From assembly GCA_943912335.1 (NCBI GenBank), contig CALTUD010000022.1:1-64000 (forward strand): a stretch of 64,000 nucleotides of DNA, read 5' to 3'. Within the stretch, counting starts at the first letter, position 1. Every line of letters begins with the position of its first letter. The notes below the pieces were generated by a model. It saw nothing but the letters and a program-made list of their open reading frames with translations, was not told the origin of the DNA and did not search any database. Source of the DNA: an uncultured Acetobacteraceae bacterium. Its GTDB lineage: Bacteria; Pseudomonadota; Alphaproteobacteria; Acetobacterales; Acetobacteraceae. Of this stretch, positions 24,919-33,994 are shown piece after piece. The position numbers and the translations under genes are program-made.

Positions 24919-26580
24919 TCAGCGCGGCTGTTTCTCCGCGGCTGGCTGCGCGTTCAGATTATCCGTCCGACGGATGAAGTCGGCGGCATTGTCGTGCAGC
25001 TCGTGCAGGGCCTGCTGGTTCGCGTAGACCATGTGGCCGGACTGATACTGCTTGATCTCCACATTGCCGGCCAGGCTGGCGGGAATCGGCAGATGTCGCA
25101 TCTCGAACACGCCTTCGAAATAGGGTGTGCCGAGATCGAAGAAGCCCTGGTTCAGCTGCACATGCAGCTTCGGGTTTGTGATCATCGCCGCTGCCAGGTC
25201 AGGAAGAACGTTCGGAGCCCCGTTGCTGGCGCGCATGACGTGCGGGAGTTGGTGCTTGAATGCCCATTCGCGGATGTTGTTGGCGCTGGCCTTGTATTCC
25301 AGGAAATCGCCTCCCGTCGGGCCGGCGTCGTCGTAATGCAGCACGCGCCGGGCATAATCGTTGAAGGTCGACAGATAGGCCGAGGCCATCGACGCGCTCA
25401 TCGGATCGTATTCCGGACGCTGCGAGAGCGGATCGATGGCGAAACCGGCGAAGCGGCTGTCCAGGCGTCCCGTATCCATGCTGTCGGCGCCCAGCAGGGT
25501 CTGCGCGAACTCGCCGCCATTCACGCGGAGCCGGGCCTTCTTCCAGTAGGCAACCGGAATCCCGGTATATTGGTAGAGCTTCTCGGCGACGCGATCGCGA
25601 TCCGCGTCGCTCAGCGTGGTGCCCTGCTGCAGGGCGGTGTTGTAGTCGCCGAGAGCGAACCGCTCCACCTCGTCCAGGAAGGTGCGCAGATCGGCCGGCG
25701 GCTTTCCGGGCAGCTTGTGATGGTAGAACGCGGTGGCGGCATAGGTCGGAAGCGCCAGGATATAGGGCTGGTCGACGCTAGGATTGTTCTCAGGCTCGTC
25801 GACGCTGTTGTCGTAATCGAGGATCTGCGACAGCAGGATCACGCCGTTCAGATCGATCTGCTTCTCGCTTGCCAGCTCATTGGCGAGGATCGCGGAACGT
25901 GTGGTCCCGTAGCTTTCGCCGAACAGGTATTTCGGCGACGAGAAGCGGTTATAGCGCGCCAGGAACTGGCTGATGAAGTTCGTGAAGGCGTAGGCATCCG
26001 GATCGGTGCCGTAGAATTCCTTGTTGGCGTCCTTGCCGGCAATACGACCGAACCCGGTGCCGGGTGCGTCGATGAACACGAGATCCGTTGCATCCAGCAG
26101 GCTGTCGTCGTTGTTGATCAGCTTGTAGGGCGCCGCATCCGTGTGGGTGTCGTTGGCCGTCACCACGCGACGCGGGCCGAGCGCGCCCATATGCAGCCAC
26201 ACCGTCGCCGAGCCGGGACCGCCATTGTACACGAAGGTGATCGGCCGGTTCCCCGGATGCACGCCCTTCTTGAAATAGGCGACATAGAACATCGACGCTT
26301 CCGCAGTCGGGTTCTTTCCGTCAGAGGAATCGCTGTCGTTCCAGCCTTTGGGATGCACGACCAGCGTGCCGGAAGCGGCCTGATAGTCGATCCTCTGGCC
26401 GCGAACCGTCACCGACCCATCCGACAGAACCTGCTTCGGCGTGAAATTCGGTGCGACGGACTTGGCCGGCGGCGGTGGCGGTGGAGGAGGAGCGGGATCG
26501 TCGGCGCGTGCTGTGGCCAGGGGAAGGAAGACACAGAGCGAGGCCAACGCCACGCCCCGAATAAGCTGGTTTCTCGACAA
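24919..26580 (-). CDS. S10 family serine carboxypeptidase, secreted
   Basis: The 553-residue protein is read from a TTG (26578-26580) with a GGGAGCGG site. This start gives a proper signal peptide (SRNQLIRGVALASLCVFLPLATARA); an in-frame ATG 46 codons upstream would bury it. A proline run (residues 30-38) links to the catalytic domain: oxyanion motif NGGPGSATVW, nucleophile in FGESYGTT (Ser223), acid in QGFFDLGTP, and histidine in QYQSGHMVY. All triad residues are present. Such bacterial S10 enzymes remove C-terminal residues from peptides at acidic pH, which fits a periplasm in an acid-producing host. It has no operon partner. Confidence 0.9.
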   Translation of the reverse strand: MSRNQLIRGVALASLCVFLPLATARADDPAPPPPPPPPAKSVAPNFTPKQVLSDGSVTVRGQRIDYQAASGTLVVHPKGWNDSDSSDGKNPTAEASMFYVAYFKKGVHPGNRPITFVYNGGPGSATVWLHMGALGPRRVVTANDTHTDAAPYKLINNDDSLLDATDLVFIDAPGTGFGRIAGKDANKEFYGTDPDAYAFTNFISQFLARYNRFSSPKYLFGESYGTTRSAILANELASEKQIDLNGVILLSQILDYDNSVDEPENNPSVDQPYILALPTYAATAFYHHKLPGKPPADLRTFLDEVERFALGDYNTALQQGTTLSDADRDRVAEKLYQYTGIPVAYWKKARLRVNGGEFAQTLLGADSMDTGRLDSRFAGFAIDPLSQRPEYDPMSASMASAYLSTFNDYARRVLHYDDAGPTGGDFLEYKASANNIREWAFKHQLPHVMRASNGAPNVLPDLAAAMITNPKLHVQLNQGFFDLGTPYFEGVFEMRHLPIPASLAGNVEIKQYQSGHMVYANQQALHELHDNAADFIRRTDNLNAQPAAEKQPR

Positions 26581-27782
26581 GGCCCGCTCCCGAATGACAG
26601 AGCGGTCATTCTTCCTGCTGGAACCGAGCCCGACAAGACCGCTTTGAAAGGTTCCCGCGGACGGGATGCGGCGTTCGACCCGATCGTACGGTAAGGCGCT
26701 GGCGATGATGTGATGCATTGTCTCTGTTTCGATGAGACATCGTGGGCGCTCAGTTATGGTTACCGAGAAGCGCGCAGAAGGTGAACGGCCATGCGGTCCG
26801 CGATATGTTGTCTTATTCTATGACCGCGGCGGCATGTTCACCGACGTCCGACCCTCCTGGCCCAGTGGCGAGCCAGGACGTATCCTGCATCAACCGGCAG
26901 TGAAGCGTGTCTCTCGCGACGGCCATGGCAGAATGCCACACAAAGGTGCCTGACCTGACCGGTGATACATACCTTCAGGCCGTCGCATTGAACGACAAGA
27001 TAACGTTCACCATCCGGCCGAAGGCCGATGCCGCAATCAAGAACAAACCCAGTGTGCCCATAGGCTCGCTCATTCCTGAGCCGCCGTCGGCCTACAAAAA
27101 CGAAGGTCTTGCGGTCATGGGGACCGGCATCGATTTCACCGGAACACCGTAATACGGCAGAGGGATCTACGTCTTTCGCGGCTGGAGACTTGGACTGATT
27201 CGGACAGCGGCCTCGGCATCGTCGGCGGCGAATGTCTCGTGACACACGCCTCTCGCACGCGCCGAAGCATGCCGGTCCATTCCCGATCGGGGTTCAGCAC
27301 CGGTTCTACTGATCGTATCGCATGGATTGTCATTGCAAATACCGCGTTGACGAAACAGGAACAGGACAGTGCTAATATCGGTATTGCGGCGACAAGGTGA
27401 CAGAAAATGTTCTTGTGCCGATACGTCTGTCCCTCGTCTCCAGGCCGTTTTCTAGCGGTGAAACATCTTGCCGCCCACGTCCAGTACGCGATCAGAATAC
27501 TGAGACACCGGTCTACGTCGATAAGGTTTACATCGGAGAGGCGGCTCCCGGCGCCGCCAAAGCCGAGGACATCGCCCTGCATGTGGTCCGGTTGTCGAAA
27601 GTAGAGCGGGGCTCTGCGCTGCTACCGCGGCGGTGGGCCGTGAAGCGATCCTTCGCCTGCGCCACGCGCCGCCGAAATCTGGTCAAGAACCACGGGCGCT
27701 AGGCGATGATACTCGCGAACTTCCACGTCATCGCATACAGGCATCAGAAATGCCGCTCTGTTCATGCAGAGTGTATAACACC
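26581..27782. other. 1.2-kb stretch with no convincing gene
   Basis: Apart from one weak small frame at 26907-27152, nothing here shows coding character. A second protein-like fragment (VYVDKVYIGEAAPGAAKAEDIALHV region, about 27507-27590, plus strand) is open but has no credible start. Composition is lower in GC around 27340-27420, where TTGACG (27347-27352) and GCTAAT (27371-27376) with an 18-base spacer look promoter-like. It may be remnants of decayed genes. Confidence 0.4.
26907..27152 (+). CDS. Short hypothetical protein or gene remnant
   Basis: The 81-residue frame reads as plausible soluble protein (KVPDLTGDTYLQAVALND, KITFTIRPKADAAIKNK, VPIGSLIPEPPSAY) with balanced composition, unlike the Arg/Pro-rich shadows around it. 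The GTG start at 26907 has no good ribosome site. An internal ATG (MAECHTK) is possible. No family was recognised, and it may be a fragment. Confidence 0.25.
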   Translation: MSLATAMAECHTKVPDLTGDTYLQAVALNDKITFTIRPKADAAIKNKPSVPIGSLIPEPPSAYKNEGLAVMGTGIDFTGTP

Positions 27783-28952
27783 CTAGAGATGAAACACCAC
27801 TTTCACACAACCCTCCCGCTTGTCCCGGAAGGTCTCGTAGAGACCAGGCCCCTGTTCGAGATCGCTCGAACGGTGCGTGATCAGAAAGGTCGGGTCGATC
27901 GTGCCGGACTGTATATGGTCCGCCAACGTATCAAGCCAGCGTTTCACGTGTGTTTGGCCAGAACGAATGGTCAGTCCTTTCTGAACCACCGCACCCATGT
28001 TCACCGGGACAGGCCCCCCATACACGCCCGGCACGGAAACGATCCCACTGTTACGCACGGCCTGGATCATTTGCTGCAAAGCAAACGGGCGCGGCGTCGA
28101 GGTCAGTTTTTCCTGGATCGTGCTGATCGCGCCGCGAAGACCATGATGACCGTCTGATTCCATGCCGACGCAATCGATCACGGCATCAGGCCCCTCGCCG
28201 TTCGTGATCTCCTTGATCCGTTCCAGAACGTCGTCCGTCGACGGATCGATCACATGCGTCGCGCCGGCCAGACGAGCAAGCGATTGGCGCTCGCTCACCA
28301 TCTCGACCGCGATGATGATCTCAGCCCCCATCACGGCAGCGGATTTGATCGCGAACAGCCCAACCGGACCGGCACCCCAGATCGCGACCTTTTCTCCGCC
28401 CTTGAGGTCGCAATAGGCAGCCGCCTGCCAGCCAGTTGGCAGAATATCGGACAGGAACAGGGCCTGTTCGTCTGACATGCCGTCCGGCACCTTCATCGGA
28501 CCGACATCGGCCATCGGTACCCGCACATATTCGGCCTGCCCACCGGCGAAACCACCGGTCAGATGCGAATAGCCGAACAAGCCGGCGGTGGGGTAGCCGA
28601 ACTGTTGCGCCGCCATCTCTCCGTTCGGGTTGGAGCGAAGGCACGACGCCCAGTTGCCCATGCGGCACATCCGGCATTCGCCACAGTTGATGTTGAACGG
28701 CACGACTACGCGGTCGCCCTTCTTCAGAACGTGATCCGGACTGCCGACCTCGACGACCTCGCCCATGAACTCGTGGCCAAGGACATCGCCGCGTTCCATC
28801 GTCGGTATCTGCCCGTCCATCAAATGCAGGTCCGAGCCGCAAATGGCGCAGGCCGTCACACGCAGGATGACATCTCGACCATCCTGAATGATGGGATCGG
28901 GCACCGTTTCACAACGAATATCGTTCTTTCCATTCCAGCAAAGTGCGCGCAT
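27783..28952 (-). CDS. Zinc-dependent alcohol dehydrogenase (formaldehyde dehydrogenase-like)
   Basis: This 389-residue medium-chain dehydrogenase has catalytic zinc ligands in CAICGSDLH and GHEFMGEVVEVG. The structural zinc site is the four-Cys lobe CGECRMCRMGNWASC (about residues 97-111), and the nucleotide-binding loop is GAGPVGLFA. The extended insertion after the lobe and the C-terminal arrangement resemble glutathione-independent formaldehyde dehydrogenases and related enzymes. It oxidises an alcohol or aldehyde with NAD(P)+ in the cytosol. It is divergent from the acyl-CoA dehydrogenase gene, with a 141-base gap that should hold both promoters. Confidence 0.93.
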   Translation of the reverse strand: MRALCWNGKNDIRCETVPDPIIQDGRDVILRVTACAICGSDLHLMDGQIPTMERGDVLGHEFMGEVVEVGSPDHVLKKGDRVVVPFNINCGECRMCRMGNWASCLRSNPNGEMAAQQFGYPTAGLFGYSHLTGGFAGGQAEYVRVPMADVGPMKVPDGMSDEQALFLSDILPTGWQAAAYCDLKGGEKVAIWGAGPVGLFAIKSAAVMGAEIIIAVEMVSERQSLARLAGATHVIDPSTDDVLERIKEITNGEGPDAVIDCVGMESDGHHGLRGAISTIQEKLTSTPRPFALQQMIQAVRNSGIVSVPGVYGGPVPVNMGAVVQKGLTIRSGQTHVKRWLDTLADHIQSGTIDPTFLITHRSSDLEQGPGLYETFRDKREGCVKVVFHL

Positions 28953-29093
28953 TTCAAAGGTCCTTTTCCGCGCGGCCGCCAGCGCCCTTTGACGCGAACC
29001 ACCGTATACGGAATGCCAAGTTCCGGGACGATACATGGTTCAACCGGGAACAACGCCTGCTCTATCACGATAAGCTGAGGGGGCGGATGATGC

Positions 29094-30248
29094 ATGCTGC
29101 CGGACAAACGGCGGCGGAGAGAAACCTTGCTGAACACGGCAGATGAATCGCTGATACTGTTGAACGATCTCTCCTTTTTCGCTTCGGAGGCGGAGCGGAT
29201 CGATCGTGAGGGCGGGCTGCCCGATGCTGCCCTGAGGCGTCTTCGTGCCATCGGGACTCTTAGGCTCCCTCTCCCTGCGGCATCAGGTGGGGCCGGTGTC
29301 GGTACCGATTCGGCCGGTGCGATCGCCGCATTGTCTCTTCTGCGCGCATTGGGGCGCGCCGACCTCTCCTTGGGGAGATTGTTCGAAGGGCATATCAACG
29401 CGATCCGTCTGGTGGTTCTGCACGGAAACGCCGCGCAGAAGCGCGCACTGGCCGAGAAGGTCCAACAGGGCGATCTGGTCGCTCTCTGGGTGACGGACGA
29501 ACAGCCGGTGCGGTTGCAGCGCGACGGATCGGACTGGGTGCTCACCGGCGAGAAAAGCATTGCCTCTGGCGTTGGCGTGGCCGGCCTCGCGCTGATCACG
29601 GTTCAGCCACCGGAGGGCCAACCGCGCCTGGCCTTGATGCCAGTGGAAAAGACAATGCAGGCGGCGCGTGTTTCCTTGAGCGGCATGCGCGGTGCGGCCA
29701 CCGGTCGTTACGACTTCACGGATGCACGAATCGCAGATGACGCGTTGATCGGCCCGCCTGGGATCTACCTGTCACAGCCGGAATTCTCCGCTGGCGCCTG
29801 GCGCGGTGCGGCAGTAGCGCTGGGTGGAATCGATCGTCTCGTCGACGAGATGCGCGCGATCTTGCAGTCGCGCGGACGCAGCGCCGATCCGCATCAGTGT
29901 GTCCGCATCGGCGAGGCGCTGATCCATCGCGAAACCGCCGCTTTCTGGTGTCGCCGGGCCTGTCTGGTGGCCGAAGGGCAGGGATTCGAGGCCGGCGACG
30001 TGCAGGCGACGGTGAACCTGGCGCGGATTGCATGCGAGAAGGCGGGCTTGGCCGTTATCGAGCTGGTCCAGCGCGGGTTGGGGTTTGGTGCGTTTCTACG
30101 CGGTAGCGTCGTGGAGCGGACGATGCGCGATCTGGCGACCTATCTGCGCCAGCCGGCACCGGACGAGACGCTGGTCGAAGCCGCTGCCTGGTTCACCGAT
30201 CGCGAGCTGCCCGATCCGGATCGGGCGTCGGTCGGGCGGCGGCTATGA
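29094..30248 (+). CDS. Acyl-CoA dehydrogenase family protein
   Basis: The 384-residue flavoprotein has the acyl-CoA dehydrogenase layout. An N-terminal helical domain (FFASEAERIDREGGLPDAALRRLRAIG) is followed by a middle beta-domain with ALWVTDEQP and GEKSIASGVGVAGLALIT. The C-terminal helical bundle includes RIACEKAGLAVIELVQRGLG. The usual catalytic glutamate could not be placed with confidence, so it may act on an unusual substrate such as an amine or an N-acyl compound. A TTG at 29127 with a GGAG site is an alternative start. It overlaps the PIG-L gene by four bases and heads a three-gene run. Confidence 0.82.
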   Translation: MLPDKRRRRETLLNTADESLILLNDLSFFASEAERIDREGGLPDAALRRLRAIGTLRLPLPAASGGAGVGTDSAGAIAALSLLRALGRADLSLGRLFEGHINAIRLVVLHGNAAQKRALAEKVQQGDLVALWVTDEQPVRLQRDGSDWVLTGEKSIASGVGVAGLALITVQPPEGQPRLALMPVEKTMQAARVSLSGMRGAATGRYDFTDARIADDALIGPPGIYLSQPEFSAGAWRGAAVALGGIDRLVDEMRAILQSRGRSADPHQCVRIGEALIHRETAAFWCRRACLVAEGQGFEAGDVQATVNLARIACEKAGLAVIELVQRGLGFGAFLRGSVVERTMRDLATYLRQPAPDETLVEAAAWFTDRELPDPDRASVGRRL

Positions 30249-30976
30249 TGCGTGCGGCGGATATGCTGGAAGCGTTCCGTGCGTTTCCCCTCGGCACGAT
30301 CGACGGCGTTTTCCCCGGCACGATCCTGATCCTGGCGCCGCATCCGGACGACGAATCGCTTGGTTGTGGCGGCATCATCGCCGCCTTGTGCGCGGCCGAA
30401 CGGCCGCCGATCGTTGTTGTTCTCACCGATGGCGCCGGCTCGCACCCGTCCTCGCCGAGCTGGCCGCCCGAGCGGCTGCGTGCGGCCCGAGCCCTGGAGG
30501 CGGCGCAGGCGGTGTCTCTGCTCGGATTGCCAGCGGAACGCCTGATCCTGATGGGGTTGCCGGACACGCGCGCGCCGCAAGCGGGACCGGATTTCGAGCG
30601 CGCGGTGGCGGATCTGGCCGCGATCGCAACGACACATCGCTGCAACAGCATCCTCTCGAGCTGGGAGCATGATCCGCATGGGGATCATCTCGCCGCATGG
30701 CGTATCGGACGAGCGGCGTCCGCACGGATCGGAGCGTGTGCCCTGGCCTATCCCGTCTGGGGATGGACCCTGGACGGCGATACCGAACTGCCCGGCGGAG
30801 CTCCGCTCGGCTGGCGGATCGACGTGGAACAGTTCCTTCCCGTCAAAGCCAAGGCCATCGCCGCGCATGCGACGCAGCACGAAGGCCTGATCACGGACGA
30901 TCCGAACGGTTTCTCCTTGCCCTCCGATTTTCTAAGCCTGTTCAAGACACGGTTCGAAACCGTGCTGCTGCCATGA
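30245..30976 (+). CDS. PIG-L family deacetylase
   Basis: This 243-residue zinc hydrolase has the PIG-L/LmbE signature LAPHPDDESLGCGG (residues 30-43; metal His and Asp) and the second metal motif WEHDPHGDHLAAW with the remaining His ligands. Family members remove an acetyl group from GlcNAc-type sugars, including GlcNAc-PI, mycothiol or bacillithiol precursors and lipid-linked sugars. It overlaps the acyl-CoA dehydrogenase gene (four bases) and the methyltransferase gene (ATGA), so the three proteins very probably serve one pathway. Confidence 0.93.
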   Translation: MMRAADMLEAFRAFPLGTIDGVFPGTILILAPHPDDESLGCGGIIAALCAAERPPIVVVLTDGAGSHPSSPSWPPERLRAARALEAAQAVSLLGLPAERLILMGLPDTRAPQAGPDFERAVADLAAIATTHRCNSILSSWEHDPHGDHLAAWRIGRAASARIGACALAYPVWGWTLDGDTELPGGAPLGWRIDVEQFLPVKAKAIAAHATQHEGLITDDPNGFSLPSDFLSLFKTRFETVLLP

Positions 30977-31569
30977 GCGGAGAGAGCTGGGGGCGCGACG
31001 TGTTCGACCGGCTCTACGGCGCCGATCCCGACCCGTGGCGGTTCGATAGCAGCGCCTATGAGGCCGGAAAATACGCAGACACGCTCGCCCAACTCGAGGA
31101 TCGACGATTCTCGGATGGGCTCGAACTTGGCTGCGGCAACGGGGCCATGAGCATTCGTCTGAACGAGCGATGCGATACGTTGCTGGCAGTGGATATCTCG
31201 CCCAAGGCTCTGGCGCTGGCGAAACGCCGCTGCGCGGAGCGGACGGGCATCTCGTTCTGCGAGGCTTCCATGCCGGGCGGGTTTGACATTCTGTCCCCTG
31301 GACCGTTCGACCTGGTCGTGATCTCCGAACTGCTTTATTTCCTGAATCCGATCGATGTGTCCGATCTCGCCACGCGTGTTGCCGCAGTACTGGCTGATCA
31401 GGCACTGGTTGTCCTGGTAAACTGGACAGGCGAAACGGATACACCGTGCACGGGAGACGAGGCCGCCGAACGGTTCGCACGGCGGCTCGGCGCACAGGGG
31501 CGATTCAAGCGAACGCTTCTCCGCCGGGATACTTACCGGATCGACAGGCTATGCCGGGCCGTTCGCTGA
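30973..31569 (+). CDS. NodS-like SAM-dependent methyltransferase
   Basis: The 198-residue class I methyltransferase opens with FDRLYGADPDPWRFDSSAYEAGKY, the N terminus typical of NodS-type N-methyltransferases. The SAM-binding loop LELGCGNGAMS (about residues 47-57) and the acidic LLAVDIS follow. NodS methylates the free amine of deacetylated chitooligosaccharide. Here the gene follows a sugar deacetylase with an ATGA overlap, which fits methylation of the amine that the deacetylase exposes. That pairing is inferred from context. Confidence 0.85.
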   Translation: MSGESWGRDVFDRLYGADPDPWRFDSSAYEAGKYADTLAQLEDRRFSDGLELGCGNGAMSIRLNERCDTLLAVDISPKALALAKRRCAERTGISFCEASMPGGFDILSPGPFDLVVISELLYFLNPIDVSDLATRVAAVLADQALVVLVNWTGETDTPCTGDEAAERFARRLGAQGRFKRTLLRRDTYRIDRLCRAVR

Positions 31570-31585
31570 ACGGGCGCCGGGTCTC

Positions 31586-32749
31586 TCAGGCCACCGGCTC
31601 GATGTCGAAAGCCCGGCTTGGGACCGTGTGACTTTGCAGCAACATATTCACGATCCGCTCCGCTTCTCGGTGATGCCGTGCCAGCAGACGTCTTTCCACC
31701 GGTCTGCGCTCTAGCGCGGCACTGTTGCGCTCCAGCGCATCCCAGCCTTGGCCCTGGAACGGCAATTGCAGCCAGGCTCCCAGCGCAGTGCTGTCGACAC
31801 CGAGCGCCAGCGCGAATGCTGTCACGTCGGCGGCCGGTCCACCGCAGCGGCGCAACTGCCGAAACGTCGCCCGTGTCCTGGCCCGGTGCAGTGCCGCTGC
31901 CGGGGATTCCAGCGATTCGTCCAGAAGCGGATCCTGTTTCAGCATGCGTCGGGCCATGGTGTCGGCCATGCCGCCGCGTGCACGCCCCACCGTCCGGCCG
32001 GATACCACCACCCGCACGTCCGGCGCGTGCCGGATCGGCCGGTCTACCCGCCGCAGCGCCTGGAGGAAGGCACGGTCTTCGCCGGTTGCCAGCGGTGGCA
32101 CTCCACCGGCCGCCTGCCAGGCGCGCACGGTGACGGCGATGCTGGCGCCGGAATGCTCCGTATGGCGCGGCCAGGGATCGAACGGATCGGGATCGGCAAG
32201 GGAGTGGATGCGATCGAGCAGGGTGCCGAACGCGACCTCCCGCGCATCGTCCTCATGTAATTCGGCCGGAATCAACCTCGCCTCGACGGGATCGATCTCC
32301 GCCTGGCCGCACACCACCTCCACCCCCGACAGGAAGGCGCGCCGCGTTGCCGATACCCAATCGGGTGCGACCAGCCCATCCGCATCGGTTGCCAGAAGAA
32401 GGCCGTCCGGCCCCGCGATCGTAGCGGCGATGCGCATGGCCCAGGCCCGCGCCGTACCGGCATTCGCCTGCTCCGGTGGAAGCGACGTCTCGATCGCGGT
32501 GACCGGAAAACGCAGCCTGGGACGGACGAGATCCACCATCGCCATCGTGTCGTCGGTGGTGTTGTTGACCAACAGCACGACGTGGTCCGGAGGCGCATCA
32601 CGCTGGTCCGACAAAGCCAGCAGACACGACCCGATCCGCTCCGCCTCATTCCGGACGGGAATGGCGACGCAAGCCGTTGCTGACGCTGGGGACATCGGCT
32701 TTCTCCCGGAACGGATGGAGGCCGGTGCCGCCGGGTCCGGTCGCGTCAT
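31586..32749 (-). CDS. Family 2 glycosyltransferase
   Basis: The 387-residue GT-A enzyme contains CVAIPVRNEAERIGSCLLAL (about residues 27-46), VVLLVNNTTDDT, and the DxD-like metal site LLATDADGLVAPDW. An acceptor region HTEHSGASIAVTVRAWQAAGGVP..GEDRAFLQAL follows, and the C-terminal third is helical. No membrane helices are visible, so it is not a chitin-synthase-type processive enzyme. It converges on the deacetylase-methyltransferase run with a 16-base gap. A second ATG at 32695 (MSPASATAC) could be the true start. Confidence 0.86.
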   Translation of the reverse strand: MTRPDPAAPASIRSGRKPMSPASATACVAIPVRNEAERIGSCLLALSDQRDAPPDHVVLLVNNTTDDTMAMVDLVRPRLRFPVTAIETSLPPEQANAGTARAWAMRIAATIAGPDGLLLATDADGLVAPDWVSATRRAFLSGVEVVCGQAEIDPVEARLIPAELHEDDAREVAFGTLLDRIHSLADPDPFDPWPRHTEHSGASIAVTVRAWQAAGGVPPLATGEDRAFLQALRRVDRPIRHAPDVRVVVSGRTVGRARGGMADTMARRMLKQDPLLDESLESPAAALHRARTRATFRQLRRCGGPAADVTAFALALGVDSTALGAWLQLPFQGQGWDALERNSAALERRPVERRLLARHHREAERIVNMLLQSHTVPSRAFDIEPVA

Positions 32750-32896
32750 GACCTAACGTCCGGAAGGCGGAAAGACGTTCTTCGCGCAGGACACGTGTTT
32801 GTGCGGAGGGGGAGGCGTCGCCACATGGCGTGACGAAGCCCATCATGAGAAAGCCGACAGCGGCCGCGACCGATCTGATCCAGGAGAGTTGGGTTC

Positions 32897-33928
32897 ATGA
32901 GCATGGAACACAGGCGGCTCGGCCGCTCGGGCCTTCGCGTACCCGTTTTGAGCCTCGGCACGGCGACCTTTGCCGGGCGGGGCGAGTTCTTCGAGGCCTG
33001 GGGCGCCACGGACGTTTCCGACGCCTCGCGCATGATCGATATCTGCCTCGACTCCGGGCTGAACATGTTCGACAGCGCCGACATCTATTCAGCCGGCGGC
33101 GCCGAAGAGGTGCTCGGTGCGGCGATCAAGGGGCGCCGCGATCAGGTGCTGATTTCCACCAAGGCGACCTTCCGTCTCGGGGAGAACGCCAACGATGTCG
33201 GCTCGTCCCGCTTCCATCTGGTGAAAAGCGTCGAAGGCGCGTTGAAACGTCTCGGGACCGACCGGATCGACCTGTTCCAGTTGCATGGCTTCGACGCCAT
33301 GGTGCCGCCGGAGGAGACGCTCGGCGCGCTCGACGATCTCGTACGGGCGGGTAAGGTCCTCTATGTCGGCTGTTCGAACTTTTCCGGCTGGCATCTGATG
33401 AAGTCGCTTGCTGTGGCCGAGCGCTACAACCTGCCGCGCTATGTGGCGCATCAAGCATATTATTCGTTGATCGGCCGTGACTATGAAAACGAGCTGATGC
33501 CGCTGGGGCTGGACCAGGGCGTCGGCGCCATTGTCTGGAGCCCGCTCGGCTGGGGGCGTCTGACCGGCAAGATCGGCCGCAACAAGCCGATCCCGGCGCA
33601 GTCGCGCCTGCACAAGACGGCCGAGATGGGGCCACCGGTGGAGGACGAGCATCTTTTCGCCGTCACCGATGCGCTGGAAACCCTGGCGGCCGAACTTGGC
33701 AAGACGGTGCCGCAGATCGCGCTGAACTGGCTGTTGCAACGCCCGACAGTGGCCAATGTCATCGTCGGCGCCCGCAACGAGGAACAGCTCCGGCAGAATC
33801 TCGGTGCGGTAGGCTGGTCTCTGACGGCCGAGCAGGTCGCGCTACTGGACAAGGCGAGCCATCGGGTCAAACCCTATCCCTACTGGCATCAGCAGGGCTT
33901 TTCCGAACGGAACCCGTTTCCGGTTTGA
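32897..33928 (+). CDS. Aldo/keto reductase
   Basis: The 343-residue TIM-barrel NADPH-dependent reductase has the catalytic tetrad visible: Asp and Tyr in FDSADIYSAGGAEEVLG, Lys in VLISTKA, and His in LFQLHGFD. The cofactor-binding end has VIVGARNEEQLRQNLGA. It resembles the YajO/IolS-like AKR group. It precedes egtB by 66 bases on the same strand, so it may share the ergothioneine transcript, although no role in that pathway is known. A GGAG site lies upstream, and a second ATG two codons in is possible. Confidence 0.95.
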   Translation: MSMEHRRLGRSGLRVPVLSLGTATFAGRGEFFEAWGATDVSDASRMIDICLDSGLNMFDSADIYSAGGAEEVLGAAIKGRRDQVLISTKATFRLGENANDVGSSRFHLVKSVEGALKRLGTDRIDLFQLHGFDAMVPPEETLGALDDLVRAGKVLYVGCSNFSGWHLMKSLAVAERYNLPRYVAHQAYYSLIGRDYENELMPLGLDQGVGAIVWSPLGWGRLTGKIGRNKPIPAQSRLHKTAEMGPPVEDEHLFAVTDALETLAAELGKTVPQIALNWLLQRPTVANVIVGARNEEQLRQNLGAVGWSLTAEQVALLDKASHRVKPYPYWHQQGFSERNPFPV

Positions 33929-33994
33929 GAGCCGGCACGGACCTGACGGAACCGGACTGGGTCCACGTCGCTATTGCGTAGGGAAGGAACGACC

